Below, piece by piece: positions 28,618 to 37,018 of a DNA stretch of 64,000 nt. Within the stretch, counting starts at the first letter, position 1, and each line of letters starts with the position of its first letter. The stretch comes from Chitinophagaceae bacterium. GTDB taxonomy: Bacteria > Bacteroidota > Bacteroidia > Chitinophagales > Chitinophagaceae. Below the pieces are notes generated by a model, which was not told the DNA's origin, did no database searches, and saw only the letters and a list, made by a program, of their open reading frames with translations. The position numbers and the translations under genes were made by a program. The stretch is from contig JADJDJ010000003.1 of the NCBI GenBank assembly GCA_016702745.1, forward strand, positions 558,001-622,000, read 5' to 3'.

Positions 28618-30141
28618 ATGAAACTCAAACAGATTTTACTGATCGTTGCGGTGAGTGCCGTCTCCGCCATTGGGAGCGTCATGATTTATGGTAAACTGAC
28701 CGGTTCAAAAAACGGGACATTTGTTCAAACCAGTCCGGATGGAAAAGTACCGGTGAATTATGCCGGGTTTTATGAAAACGGAACCGGGGCCGGCGAACCG
28801 GTTGATTTTACTAAAGCATCCAGTGCCGCTGTTCCGGCTGTGGTGCATATCAAGACTAAAACCGCCGCAAAAAAAGTAACCAATAACCTGGGCCGTAACC
28901 GCAATGACGGTGGTATGCAGGATCTTTTTGAGCGCTTTTTCGGTGAAGATGGTTATCAGCCTGAACAAAGAGCCAGTGGCAGTGGGGTGATCATCAGTGA
29001 GGATGGATATATTGTTACCAATAATCATGTAATCACTGATGGAGGGGAAGGAATCGCTGATGAAATAACGGTAACCCTAAGTAACAAAAAGACTTTTAAA
29101 GCCAAAGTAATTGGCAAGGACCCCAGTAGTGATCTGGCTGTACTTAAGATTGATGGAAAAGGACTTCCCTTTTTATTGTATGGCAATTCTGATAATGTAA
29201 AACTGGGTCAGTGGGTACTCGCCATTGGCTATCCGCTGACTTTAGAAACAACCGTGACAGCTGGTATCGTGAGTGCCAAGGGAAGAAGTATCGGGATCAA
29301 CAGCCGACAGAGCCGGACTCCGATTGAATCCTTTATCCAGACCGATGCCGCCGTAAACCAGGGCAATAGCGGAGGGGCCCTGATCAGTACTGATGGTCAG
29401 CTGATCGGTATTAACTCTGCCATTTATGCCCCAACCGGAACTTATGCAGGGTACTCCTTTGCCATTCCAGTGAACATTGTAAAAAAGATTGTAAACGACC
29501 TGATCCAGTATGGAGATGTAAAAAGAGGATTTATCGGCATCAGCTATAACTCTAAAAATTCAGATAACGAAATCATGGTAAAGCGAAGCGGGCTTTTAGA
29601 TGGTATAGGTGTTTATATATTGGCAGTACCTTCTGACGGCGGAGCATTTCAGTCAGGGCTTAGAAAAGGGGATGTGATAACGAAAATTAATGGTAATTCA
29701 GTCGCTAGCGGTTCTGAAATGAGTGGACAAATTGCTAGTTTCAAACCTGGCGATAAAGTACCAGTAACCTACTTCAGGAATGGTAAGGAATACACGGTTT
29801 CTATAACACTAAAAGAAACGGCCGGAAAAGCAGATGAATTAGCTGCGGCAACAATCGCTGAAACACTGGGGGCTGAACTGGAAACACTGGATTCTAAAAA
29901 AGCAGGACAATACGGAATTGAGGGTGGTGTGCTAGTGAAAAAAATCATCAAGGGTGGTGCATTCAGTAAAACAAGGATGCAGGAAGGATTTGTAATTACC
30001 AGTGTAAATGATACCTATGTAACAAATATAGAACAATTGGGAAATGCCATCCGCAATTCTGAAACAGGGGTTTATTTTGAAGGTATTTATCCCGAAGCAC
30101 CGGGAGCAGTATATCGTTATCCTTTGATTATTGAAGAATAA
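28618..30141 (+). CDS. HtrA/DegP-family periplasmic serine protease
   Basis: 507 residues: an N-terminal membrane/signal segment (ILLIVAVSAVSAIGSVMIYG), a trypsin-like domain with His137 in TNNHVITDG, Asp in SSDLAVLKID and Ser251 in NQGNSGGALIS, then two PDZ domains (about 300-390 and 410-500). It degrades or refolds damaged envelope proteins. The first PDZ includes GLRKGDVITKINGNSV; the second is more divergent. Single gene with a 213-bp upstream region in which I see no clear promoter box. Confidence 0.94.
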   Translation: MKLKQILLIVAVSAVSAIGSVMIYGKLTGSKNGTFVQTSPDGKVPVNYAGFYENGTGAGEPVDFTKASSAAVPAVVHIKTKTAAKKVTNNLGRNRNDGGMQDLFERFFGEDGYQPEQRASGSGVIISEDGYIVTNNHVITDGGEGIADEITVTLSNKKTFKAKVIGKDPSSDLAVLKIDGKGLPFLLYGNSDNVKLGQWVLAIGYPLTLETTVTAGIVSAKGRSIGINSRQSRTPIESFIQTDAAVNQGNSGGALISTDGQLIGINSAIYAPTGTYAGYSFAIPVNIVKKIVNDLIQYGDVKRGFIGISYNSKNSDNEIMVKRSGLLDGIGVYILAVPSDGGAFQSGLRKGDVITKINGNSVASGSEMSGQIASFKPGDKVPVTYFRNGKEYTVSITLKETAGKADELAAATIAETLGAELETLDSKKAGQYGIEGGVLVKKIIKGGAFSKTRMQEGFVITSVNDTYVTNIEQLGNAIRNSETGVYFEGIYPEAPGAVYRYPLIIEE

Positions 30142-30174
30142 AAAATAAAAGCTGCAGCTGAATACTTAAAAAAA

Positions 30175-30210
30175 AGCTGATTGAAACAGAAGTTTCAATC
30201 AGCTTTTTTT
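30175..30210 (+). terminator. Strong terminator after htrA
   Basis: Perfect 13-bp stem AGCTGATTGAAAC / GTTTCAATCAGCT, loop AGAA, followed by six T. Confidence 0.92.
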
Positions 30211-30265
30211 ATTCCGTTAATTCAGATTCTGTTGACCAGAAATTAAAACCAAAAACGAACCCCGG

Positions 30266-31655
30266 TTACTCAGCTGTATATACCAGGTAATCCCAGGCCT
30301 GCATTTCAAACTGCTTGTCACCTGTAAAATCATTAACAGCTCCTGAAAATACATTATTGAAGCGTCCATTTACCAGTGGATCAGTTATTTCAAAATGCAA
30401 ATCATTTTGCGGAGAGAGATTCAGGATCACCAGCACTTTTTTATCTCCATGCTGACGGAGATAAGCGAATACATGTTTCGGGTCAGATGTTTTTATCCGG
30501 TACGTATGAACGGCCGGATCACCGCCACGAAGAGCCGGATGACTGGTTTTTAGTTTTAATAAGGATTGATAAAACCCGTGCAATGAATTGTTACCGGTCC
30601 ATTCAATCGGATCTTTTTCAAAAAACTGCAGCCTTTTTTTATTGGGCAATTCCTGTCCGGAATATAAAAGCGGGATTCCGTTCCAGGTACAACTGAATAC
30701 GGCCAATGCCGGAGCCATGTCCCCGTATTTTTCATACTCGGTGCCATTCCAACTGTTTTCATCATGGTTGGTGGTGAACCAGGCCCGCATGGTACTATCG
30801 CCCAGGTCATCGTATTTTTGAGTACCGTCAGTAATGAATCTATGGGCAAATGGTTTTGATAAAATTCTTTGGTACGGTGCATCCAGGTCCAGGTATAACT
30901 GGCATCAAAGGCTTCTCCGTATTCCGGTTTTTCCAATTCATCATATTCACCCAGCCATAGCAATGGTTTCACGGCATCCACCTGTGGGCGGGCTTCTTTC
31001 CAGTAATCCAGTTCCACCCAAAAGCCAGGTCACAGCGAAAACCATCTATATCGCATTCTGTTACCCAGTATTTCATAGCATCAGTCATTGCTGTACGCAG
31101 GGCCGGATTACTGAAATCCAGTTCAATGATATCATCCATTCCTGAGGCGATCTGAAAATCATTGGTAGCTGTGTCTTTCAGGTAATAATCCGGATGCTCT
31201 TTTGTCCAGCGATGATCCCATCCGGTATGGTTAGCTACCCAATCAATGATCACTTTCATTCCATTGTCATGGGCCAGTTTCACCAGGGCTTTAAAATCAT
31301 CCAGTGATCCGAATTCAGGGTTGATGGATGTATAATCCGAACAGGCATAATAACTGCCCAGACTTCCTTTCATGTTTTTTTGGGCAATCGGGGTTATGGG
31401 CATAAACCATAAAGTTTCAATGCCCATTTCTTTTAGCCGGGGAATCTCACTGGCGAAAGCATTAAATGTTCCGGCCTTAGTGTACTGACGCAGGTTTACT
31501 TCATAGATATTGGTGGTATGGGCCCAGTCAACAGGTTTGAACCGATTCTGCATAGAAGTAGTTATTTTATTGGTTTCTTTTTCCGATTTTTTGGGCATCA
31601 GTTTACAGGATGCCAGCAGCCCGGAAAAGCTGCCGATCAGCAATAGCAATCGCAT
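30266..31655 (-). CDS. GH13 alpha-amylase-family lipoprotein (two frame breaks)
   Basis: About 463 residues when two lost bases are restored (T4 at plus-strand A4 31020-31023; A5 at plus-strand T5 30815-30819). The start at ATG 31655 gives a lipoprotein signal MRLLLLIGSFSGLLASC. The alpha-amylase barrel is complete: DWVANHTGWDH (region I), GFRCDLAF with the nucleophile Asp (II), LLWLGEYDE with the acid/base Glu (III), and TTNHDENSW (IV), then the C-terminal beta domain. The lipid anchor places it in the envelope, acting on oligosaccharides from starch or glycogen. An alpha-glucan phosphorylase lies 1.8 kb away. Confidence 0.87.
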
Positions 31656-31679
31656 GGTTTGAACTTTGGCGAAAGATAC

Positions 31680-32065
31680 GGAATCCCCCGCCTTCGCTAA
31701 GCTACGACGGTCTTCAGTCAACAGTCATCAGTCTACAGTCTTCAGTCGACAGTCGGGAGTCGGGAGTCAAACATCGTGAGCCCAATATCCTAATATCTCA
31801 ATATCCCCCGCCTTCGCTAAGGCTGCGGCGGGCAAGGCAATATCCCCTACTTTCCACCCCATCCCCTAAAGGGGAGTAAAGAGTAGTCGTGAGTCTTCAG
31901 TCTACAGTCTATCAGTATTCAGTCTATCAGAATTCAGTAGGGATTCATGAATCTCAGGAAAACCCAATACCCAATACCTACTCCCCACTAGCCACTAGCC
32001 ACTTGCTACTTGCTACTTGCCATTTCCCTCCCCACTCGCCACTAGCTACTCACCTCTAGCCTTTT
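31680..32065. repeat. Intergenic mosaic repeat R6 (between GH13 and ispH)
   Basis: Fills nearly the whole 427-bp divergent gap. Contents in order: CCGCCTTCGCTAAG half-palindrome, CAGTCATCAGTCTACAGTC strings, AATATCCTAATATCTCAATA (shared exactly with R1), a CCCGCC...GGCGGG palindrome near 31807-31832, CCCCATCCCCTAAAGGGGAG near 31857-31876, TCTTCAGTCTACAGTC, AGGGATTCATGAATC, AACCCAATACCCAATACC and CCACTAGCCACTAGCCACTT. The second half is a diverged copy of R7 on the far side of ispH. Confidence 0.85.
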
Positions 32066-32082
32066 CCCAATACCTTTGCCCT

Positions 32083-33308
32083 ATGAAGCAATTCGATGTA
32101 CCAATTATTTACCGTAGCCCGCTGATCAGCGCCATCAAGAAAAAAAGAAAAGAAGAGGACCGGTTAAAAAGGATGATGCCCCTACCCTGCTGGATTTTGG
32201 TCCGGTACAAATTTTACTGGCCCGGCATTTTGGGTTTTGTTACGGGGTGGAGAATGCCATTGAAATTGCCTTTCGTACCGTTGCCCAAAACCCGGGTAAA
32301 AGAATATTCCTGCTCAGTGAAATGATTCATAATCCGCAGGTCAATGCCGACCTGCTTGCACATGGGATCGAATTTCTGCAGGATACCCATGGCAAACAAC
32401 TGATTCCCTTTGAACAGATTGATGCCAATGATATAGTGATGATCCCTGCTTTTGGCACCACACTCGAAATAGAAAAACGATTACATGACCGGGGTATACA
32501 AACGGAGCCATACAATACCACTTGTCCATTTGTAGAAAAAGTCTGGAACCGCAGTGAGGCCATTGCTAAAAAATCATATACGATTGTCATCCACGGCAAA
32601 CCCATTCATGAAGAAACAAGGGCAACCTTTTCACATGCTGCTGCCAATGCAGCTTCCGTGGTGGTAAAAGATATGCAGGAGGCCATCCTGCTGGCCTCGT
32701 ATATCCGTGGCGATGAACCTGCAGATACTTTTTATACCCGGTTCCAGGGACAGTATTCTGCCGGTTTTGATGTTGCAAATGATCTGCAGCGAATTGGCGT
32801 CGTGAACCAAACCACTATGCTGGCCAGCGATACACAGGCCATTGCCGATTACCTGAATCAGGTAATGCAGGAAAGGTATGCACCAGCGGATATCAACGAG
32901 CGTTTTGCGGATACGCGTGATACCCTTTGTTATGCCACGCTGGATAATCAGACAGCCGTAACAGGGATGCTGGAAAAAGCAGCTGACCTGGCGATAGTGG
33001 TGGGTGGATATAATTCATCCAATACATCGCACTTAGTAGAACTTTGTGAACAGCAATTGCCAACTTACTTTATCAGTAATGAAAACAAGATTCATTCGGC
33101 CGGGGAAATCCTGCACTACAACTTTCACAAAAAAGAAGAATTGCTGACCCAGGGATGGTTACCATCCAAAAAACCGGTAACCATTTTGATGACCAGTGGT
33201 GCTTCCTGCCCGGATGCGCTGGTAGAAGGGGTGATAGAAAAAATTGCCGGTTTTTTTAAGGAGGCAAAGCCGATGAATGAGATGCTGAAAAAATGGACAG
33301 GTAGTTAG
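32083..33308 (+). CDS. ispH: 4-hydroxy-3-methylbut-2-enyl diphosphate reductase IspH (frameshifted near N-terminus)
   Basis: Last enzyme of the MEP isoprenoid pathway, a 4Fe-4S reductase giving IPP and DMAPP. From ATG 32083 (MKQFDVPIIYRSPL) the frame breaks at A5 (32166-32170). One more A restores RLKKDDAPTLLDFGPVQILLARHFGFCYGVENAIEIA and a 408-residue protein. The three cluster Cys lie in HFGFCYGV, TTCPFVEKVWNR and GASCPDALVEGVI; HGKPIHEET carries a conserved substrate-binding His. The N-terminal extension is usual for the phylum. An essential gene in most bacteria, so the break is probably an error in the sequence. Confidence 0.92.
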
Positions 33309-33478
33309 CGATTAGCCATTAGCCGAACCTGCCCCCATCCCCTAAAGGGGTGAAAAGAGTAGTCGACAGTCTTCAGTCTATTAGTATTCAGTAGGGATTC
33401 ATGGATCTTAGGAAAACCCAATATCTAATTCCCAATTCCCAATACCTACTAGCCACTCGCCACTAGCCTCTAGCCTCT
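33309..33478. repeat. Intergenic mosaic repeat R7 (between ispH and glgP)
   Basis: GCGATTAGCCATTAGCC, CCCCATCCCCTAAAGGGGTG near 33334-33353, AGTCTTCAGTCTATTAGTA, AGGGATTCATGGATC, AACCCAATATCTAATTCCC and CCACTCGCCACTAGCCTC. This is the same module order as 31857-32060, making a diverged direct repeat of about 150 bp on the two sides of ispH. Confidence 0.85.
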
Positions 33479-33481
33479 CTC

Positions 33482-35137
33482 TCACTTATACAACAAATCA
33501 TAATACTCATGTGCCATCCGGTTACTGTCGAACTGGAGACGCACATCCTGCATTCCGTTCTTCATTACCTGGCGCCAGGTGCTGTAATTATCATAGTACA
33601 GCGGCAGTATTTCATTTTCCAGGATTTCGTATAATTTATTAAGGTCGTACTGGTCCTGTTCATGGGTAGCCATGTTGGCATAATCAGCCTGTGGTACGAC
33701 AAAACCGTTATGGCCATGATTAATAAATTCCGGAATCCATCCGTCATCAGTTGAAAAATTCACAGCGCCGTTCATAGCAGCTGTCATCCCACTGGTTCCG
33801 GATGCTTCCCGGGGAACCCTTGGGTTATTGAGCCAGGCATCGGATGCCTGTTTCAGTCTTTTTGAAAGTCCCAGTTCATAACCGATCAATACTGCCATGT
33901 TCTTGTATTGTTTGCTGAGATGAACGAGCTGATTGAATTCACTGATGGCCGGATGATCCACCGGATAGGGTTTTCCTGCCCAGATAATCTGAACCGGATA
34001 TTTGCTGTCAGTCATCAACTGATGAAATTTTTCCTGCGCAGTGGTAATCATTCCCGCCCGTTTATAACCGGCAAAGCGACGGGCCCAAACAATGGTGAAT
34101 ACATCGGGATTGAAGATTTTCCCGGTCTGGTCGGCCACAATTTCAAATGCTCTTTTCTTGAGGTATTTTTTGCGATCATCAAACCAATAGTCATCTCCGG
34201 CTTCCATGAATTTATACATCTGCTTATCGGCCCAGTACCGCCAGTTCTGGGCATTGGTGATAGAGATGATCGGACAAATATTATCATACTTGCTCCACAT
34301 GGCTCTTGACACTTCCCCATGTAACCGGGAAACACCATTGGCCAGTCTTGCAAATCGCAGGGCGGCCAAAGAGTGATTGAACTGATCACTGTCGTTGTCA
34401 TAGAGTTTCTTTACCTCATCGACACTGAGGCCGCAGAAATAACTCATTTTATGACAGAGGTAGATATCATGCTTTTCATTACCTGCTTCTTCGGGTGTAT
34501 GGGTGGTAAAGACCAGCCGCTTTCTCACCTCTTCCATCTTATTACCGAATTTACGGTACAGGTAAAATGCAGCAGAAAGTGCGTGGGCCTCATTTAAATG
34601 GTATAGTTCCGGTTGAAATCCCAGGAGGTCAACCAACTTAGCTCCCCCTACTCCCAGTAAAATGAACTGCGCCACTTTGGTAGCCACGTTGGCATCGTAG
34701 AGCCGGTGGGTAATGGTTTGTGAGACGTAATCATTTTCCGGTACGTCCGTTGATAAGAGAAATAAGGGGGCTGTTTTGAAAGTTTCCGGGTTCAGGTACC
34801 AGACTTTCACCCAAACCGGGTGCTCATGAATGGTTACCTGGAATTTGATGCCTGTATCTTCCAGAAAACTGTATAATTTTTCGTTCCAGGCCACGTCCAG
34901 TGTCTGGTCCTGATTACGTTCCTGGTCGTAATAACCATATTTCCATAAAATACCGACACCAATCAAATTCTGGCGCAGCTCATATGCACTTCTGAGATGG
35001 GAACCAGCCAGGAAGCCAAGACCACCACTATAGATTTTCAGTGGCTGGTGTGTGGCAAACTCCATGGAGAAATAGGCCACTTTCTTCGAATATCTTTCTT
35101 CAACAGGATAGGGAACAGAAAAAGCAGTAAAACTCAT
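33482..35137 (-). CDS. glgP: Alpha-glucan phosphorylase (GT35)
   Basis: Releases glucose-1-phosphate from glycogen or maltodextrin, using PLP. 551 residues, the short bacterial/archaeal-type phosphorylase lacking the N-terminal DUF3417 region of the long form. Recognisable parts: VAYFSMEFATHQPLKIYSGGLGFLAGSHLRSA, HLNEAHALSAAFYL, VFTTHTPEEAGNEKHD, WARRFAGYKRAGMI, and PREASGTSGMTAAMNGAVNFSTDDGWIPE near the PLP site. Faces ispH tail-to-tail. With the GH13 enzyme it suggests use of stored or external alpha-glucan. Confidence 0.92.
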   Translation of the reverse strand: MSFTAFSVPYPVEERYSKKVAYFSMEFATHQPLKIYSGGLGFLAGSHLRSAYELRQNLIGVGILWKYGYYDQERNQDQTLDVAWNEKLYSFLEDTGIKFQVTIHEHPVWVKVWYLNPETFKTAPLFLLSTDVPENDYVSQTITHRLYDANVATKVAQFILLGVGGAKLVDLLGFQPELYHLNEAHALSAAFYLYRKFGNKMEEVRKRLVFTTHTPEEAGNEKHDIYLCHKMSYFCGLSVDEVKKLYDNDSDQFNHSLAALRFARLANGVSRLHGEVSRAMWSKYDNICPIISITNAQNWRYWADKQMYKFMEAGDDYWFDDRKKYLKKRAFEIVADQTGKIFNPDVFTIVWARRFAGYKRAGMITTAQEKFHQLMTDSKYPVQIIWAGKPYPVDHPAISEFNQLVHLSKQYKNMAVLIGYELGLSKRLKQASDAWLNNPRVPREASGTSGMTAAMNGAVNFSTDDGWIPEFINHGHNGFVVPQADYANMATHEQDQYDLNKLYEILENEILPLYYDNYSTWRQVMKNGMQDVRLQFDSNRMAHEYYDLLYK

Positions 35138-35265
35138 AGTGTTGTTTTTACACGAAGCTGCAATATTAGTGGAAAAAATTTATTGGGAGGCAGGAATCCG
35201 GAGAAGACTCCGGCACAGACAAATTTGTTGAACTTTACAAAGGCTGAGAACGTTTGCGGGGGGAA

Positions 35266-36255
35266 TTATTTTTTATTATTCTTAGATGCGGGTTTAGGCT
35301 TGTTTTCTTTTTTCCGGGCATAACTCCCATTAAATGAGCAGTTCTGCGGGCGGTACGAACCGCAACCCTCCATTTCCTGCAGGGTAACAGATCCGGAAGA
35401 AAAAATAAATTTCAGTTTGCAGGGATCGCCATCCTGCCGGTATTCAGCTGTATTGGAACCAGTCATATCCGCTTCTCCTTTCAATTCACCGCTGCATTTT
35501 CCCCCTTTATCAAAATGAATAAAAAAACGGATCTCATTGTTTCTTCTTCCGTCACGGATAGAAACCAGGTTCATCTTTCCGGAAGAATAATCTGCAGTCC
35601 ATTTTTGTTTCCTGCTCAGGGTGTCAATCGGATTGATCAGTTCAGCCGGTTTATCTTCCAGCGCATCCGTCATTACCAGATAATACAACTGGCTTTCAGC
35701 ACTGAAGGCATACACATCCCGGCCTTCACTCATACTGCTATCCCGGTTTTTCCGAAGCACATTTTTGGTAATCAAATGGCGGCGGTCAATGATAAATGAT
35801 TCATTGGTACTAGCATCTTTATCCGGTTTTAGTGCGGTAAGTGAGGTAGAAAATGATTGATCCGGCATAAAACCAAGGAGCAGCATCGTCCTCTTTTCAG
35901 CAGTAATCGTTTTCACCACCAGATAGATTTCCTTGTTTGGCCCGATGGTTTTACCCACTGCATAAATCTTCGGCCGGGTACCCTTTCCATATATTTTTGT
36001 CAACACCGTATCCGGAATCACACTGGTAAAAACTTTATAACTGATTTGCAGGGAATCTTTTTCCTTCTTCGTTTTCCGCAGCCTGATGTCTGCATAATAA
36101 AAAGGCAGATCCAGTTTCGGAAAAAACTCAATAAAATCGGCTGCATTAACCGGTTCATCACCAGAAAGAGAAACTGTCTTTTTCTTTTCTTCACAGGCTG
36201 CGAGCAGGAAGAGCATCCCTAAGAACCCTGACAAAAATTTACTGTACATAGGCAT
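35266..36255 (-). CDS. Hypothetical lipoprotein
   Basis: 329 residues; the signal peptide ends in LLAAC (lipobox). I do not recognise a named domain. The mature protein looks like a two-part beta-rich envelope protein, with regularly spaced strands (IYLVVKTITAEKRTMLLLGFM; QLYYLVMTDALE; EIRFFIHFDKGGKCSGELKGEADM), four Cys near the C-terminus (CSGEL, DPCKL, GCGSY, QNCSF), and a basic Lys-rich tail. It is divergent from mntR with about 97 bp between starts. No functional evidence beyond export. Confidence 0.65.
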   Translation of the reverse strand: MPMYSKFLSGFLGMLFLLAACEEKKKTVSLSGDEPVNAADFIEFFPKLDLPFYYADIRLRKTKKEKDSLQISYKVFTSVIPDTVLTKIYGKGTRPKIYAVGKTIGPNKEIYLVVKTITAEKRTMLLLGFMPDQSFSTSLTALKPDKDASTNESFIIDRRHLITKNVLRKNRDSSMSEGRDVYAFSAESQLYYLVMTDALEDKPAELINPIDTLSRKQKWTADYSSGKMNLVSIRDGRRNNEIRFFIHFDKGGKCSGELKGEADMTGSNTAEYRQDGDPCKLKFIFSSGSVTLQEMEGCGSYRPQNCSFNGSYARKKENKPKPASKNNKK

Positions 36256-36323
36256 AATTCTGCCCGAAAATAAGTGATTCCGGGAAACCCGTCAATGGTA
36301 GTTTTGCGGGATGCCTATTTATT

Positions 36324-36339
36324 TTTAGATCTGTCTAAA
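36324..36339 (+). promoter_or_regulatory. Candidate MntR operator
   Basis: Perfect inverted repeat TTTAGA-TCTG-TCTAAA, 14 bp before the mntR ATG, overlapping a second imperfect CTAAA...TTTAG pair. DtxR/MntR repressors bind AT-rich palindromes of this kind, so metal-dependent autorepression of mntR-mntH is likely but not shown. Confidence 0.55.
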
Positions 36340-36352
36340 TTTATTTTTAGCC

Positions 36353-37018
36353 ATGCTGAATTACTCCACCAGCGAGGAAAATTATATTAAAGCCATTTAC
36401 CGATTGCAGGGATCCGATGGAACGGTGAGTACCAATGCCCTTGCTAATGCATTGCGTACCAAACCAGCTTCTGTAACCGATATGATGAAAAAACTCAAAG
36501 CGAAAAAACTGCTTCATTATCAGCCATACCAGGGTTTCCGGCTTTCCCAGGAAGGCTCAAGGGTGGCGCTTGGGATCATCCGCCGGCACCGGCTTTGGGA
36601 GTTTTTCCTGGCAGAAAAGCTCAGGTTCAGCTGGGATGAAGTACATGAAGTGGCAGAAGAGCTGGAACATGTAAGTAATAAAAAACTCATTGATAAGCTG
36701 GATGAATTCCTGGGTTTTCCCCGGGTAGACCCGCATGGAGATCCGATTCCGGATGCCAGCGGTCGCATTGAAATAAACAAAAGAATCTGTCTGACTGAAC
36801 TGCCCTTGCTTCAGGTTGCGATTGTGAGTAATGTAAAAGATCAAAGCAGCCCGATCCTTGAATTACTGGAACACATGAAGATCCGCATCGGTACAAAACT
36901 GGAAGTAAAGAAAAGATTTGGGTTTGATGAATCAATGGAAATAAAGATCGGCCGTCTTCCGGCCGTACTCATCAGTAAGCAACTGGCCGAAAACATTTTT
37001 GTTAAGTATGAAGGATGA
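36353..37018 (+). CDS. mntR: DtxR/MntR-family metal-dependent repressor
   Basis: 221 residues: an N-terminal winged helix (NYIKAIYRLQGSDGTVSTNALANALRTKPASVTDMMKKLKAKKLL), a metal-binding dimerisation domain (IRRHRLWEFFLAEKLRFSWDEVHEVAEELEHVSNKKLIDKLDEFLGFPRVDPHGDPIP) with the expected His/Glu ligands, and a C-terminal FeoA/SH3-like domain from about 150. The coupled Mn transporter downstream makes manganese the likely co-repressor. Its 3' end overlaps the next gene by 11 bp. Confidence 0.92.
   Translation: MLNYSTSEENYIKAIYRLQGSDGTVSTNALANALRTKPASVTDMMKKLKAKKLLHYQPYQGFRLSQEGSRVALGIIRRHRLWEFFLAEKLRFSWDEVHEVAEELEHVSNKKLIDKLDEFLGFPRVDPHGDPIPDASGRIEINKRICLTELPLLQVAIVSNVKDQSSPILELLEHMKIRIGTKLEVKKRFGFDESMEIKIGRLPAVLISKQLAENIFVKYEG

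Noticed and set aside
32017..32082. Alternative upstream start of ispH (MPFPSPLATSYSPLAFS)
   Set aside because: This sequence is read from the repeat R6; IspH homologues begin at MKQFDVP.
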